This document shows positions 63,973-64,000 of a stretch of 64,000 nucleotides of DNA, in pieces. The DNA lies in contig NC_051448.1 of the NCBI RefSeq assembly GCF_001649575.2, positions 18,391,358 through 18,455,357 of the forward strand. Reading direction: 5' to 3'. A model generated the notes under the pieces. It saw nothing but the letters and a program-made list of their open reading frames with translations. It did no database searches and had not been told where the DNA came from. Position 1 is the first letter of the stretch. Every line of letters begins with the position of its first letter. The DNA is from Kryptolebias marmoratus. Taxonomy: Eukaryota > Chordata > Actinopteri > Cyprinodontiformes > Rivulidae. The position numbers were made by a program, and so were the translations under genes.

Positions 63973-64000
63973 CTCTACAGCTTTCTTTTATATGTATCAC

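Overview
This window is vertebrate nuclear DNA, almost certainly from a teleost fish. It has small intron-split genes with GT-AG junctions in a background of decayed transposons typical of fish: Rex3/RTE-like and L2-like LINEs, Tc1-like elements, hAT MITEs, tRNA-derived SINEs and many microsatellites. Four runs of N (7560-8019, 31093-31250, 36667-36753, 38973-39102) and a single N at 17831 mark assembly gaps. The repeat mix hints at a percomorph, but I cannot name the species.

Three protein-coding genes can be rebuilt exon by exon. nfkbia (IkappaB-alpha, + strand, 18073-20010) has six coding exons and 306 codons, and encodes a DSGVDS phosphodegron, ankyrin repeats and an acidic tail. It sits behind a TATA box and a perfect kappaB site. 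psma6 (20S proteasome alpha1, - strand, 26525-21632) has seven coding exons and 246 codons. It lies tail to tail with nfkbia, about 1.1 kb between poly(A) signals. fam177a1 (- strand, 48912-46676) has five coding exons and 223 codons, and starts below a consensus CRE and a tandem ACGTG array. Order and orientation match human 14q13, except that PPP2R3C and PRORP, which lie between FAM177A1 and PSMA6 in human, are not seen in the roughly 19 kb between them here.

Layout: 1-13.7 kb is mostly repeats (SINEs, two Rex3-like fragments, several MITEs, a Tc1-type non-autonomous element, an L2-like LINE). The stretch 13.8-14.5 kb is CpG-rich with RFX-like and forkhead-like motifs. 17.8-26.7 kb holds nfkbia and psma6. 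26.7-45.6 kb is gene-poor, with a roughly 300-bp tandem/dispersed family, a 127-bp minisatellite carrying nuclear-receptor half-sites, and LINE and Tc1 remnants. 45.7-49.0 kb holds fam177a1. 49-64 kb is again transposon-rich, with deep nesting: a hAT element inside a TIR element inside Tc1-like sequence, and another MITE splitting a minus-strand Tc1-like element.

Functionally, nfkbia and psma6 belong to one pathway, since IkappaB-alpha is degraded by the proteasome that contains PSMA6. fam177a1 is a conserved neighbour with no known role in that pathway. I did not find a convincing new molecular system. The most interesting leads are regulatory arrays, transposon nesting with clean target-site duplications, and one orphan signal-peptide-like exon.
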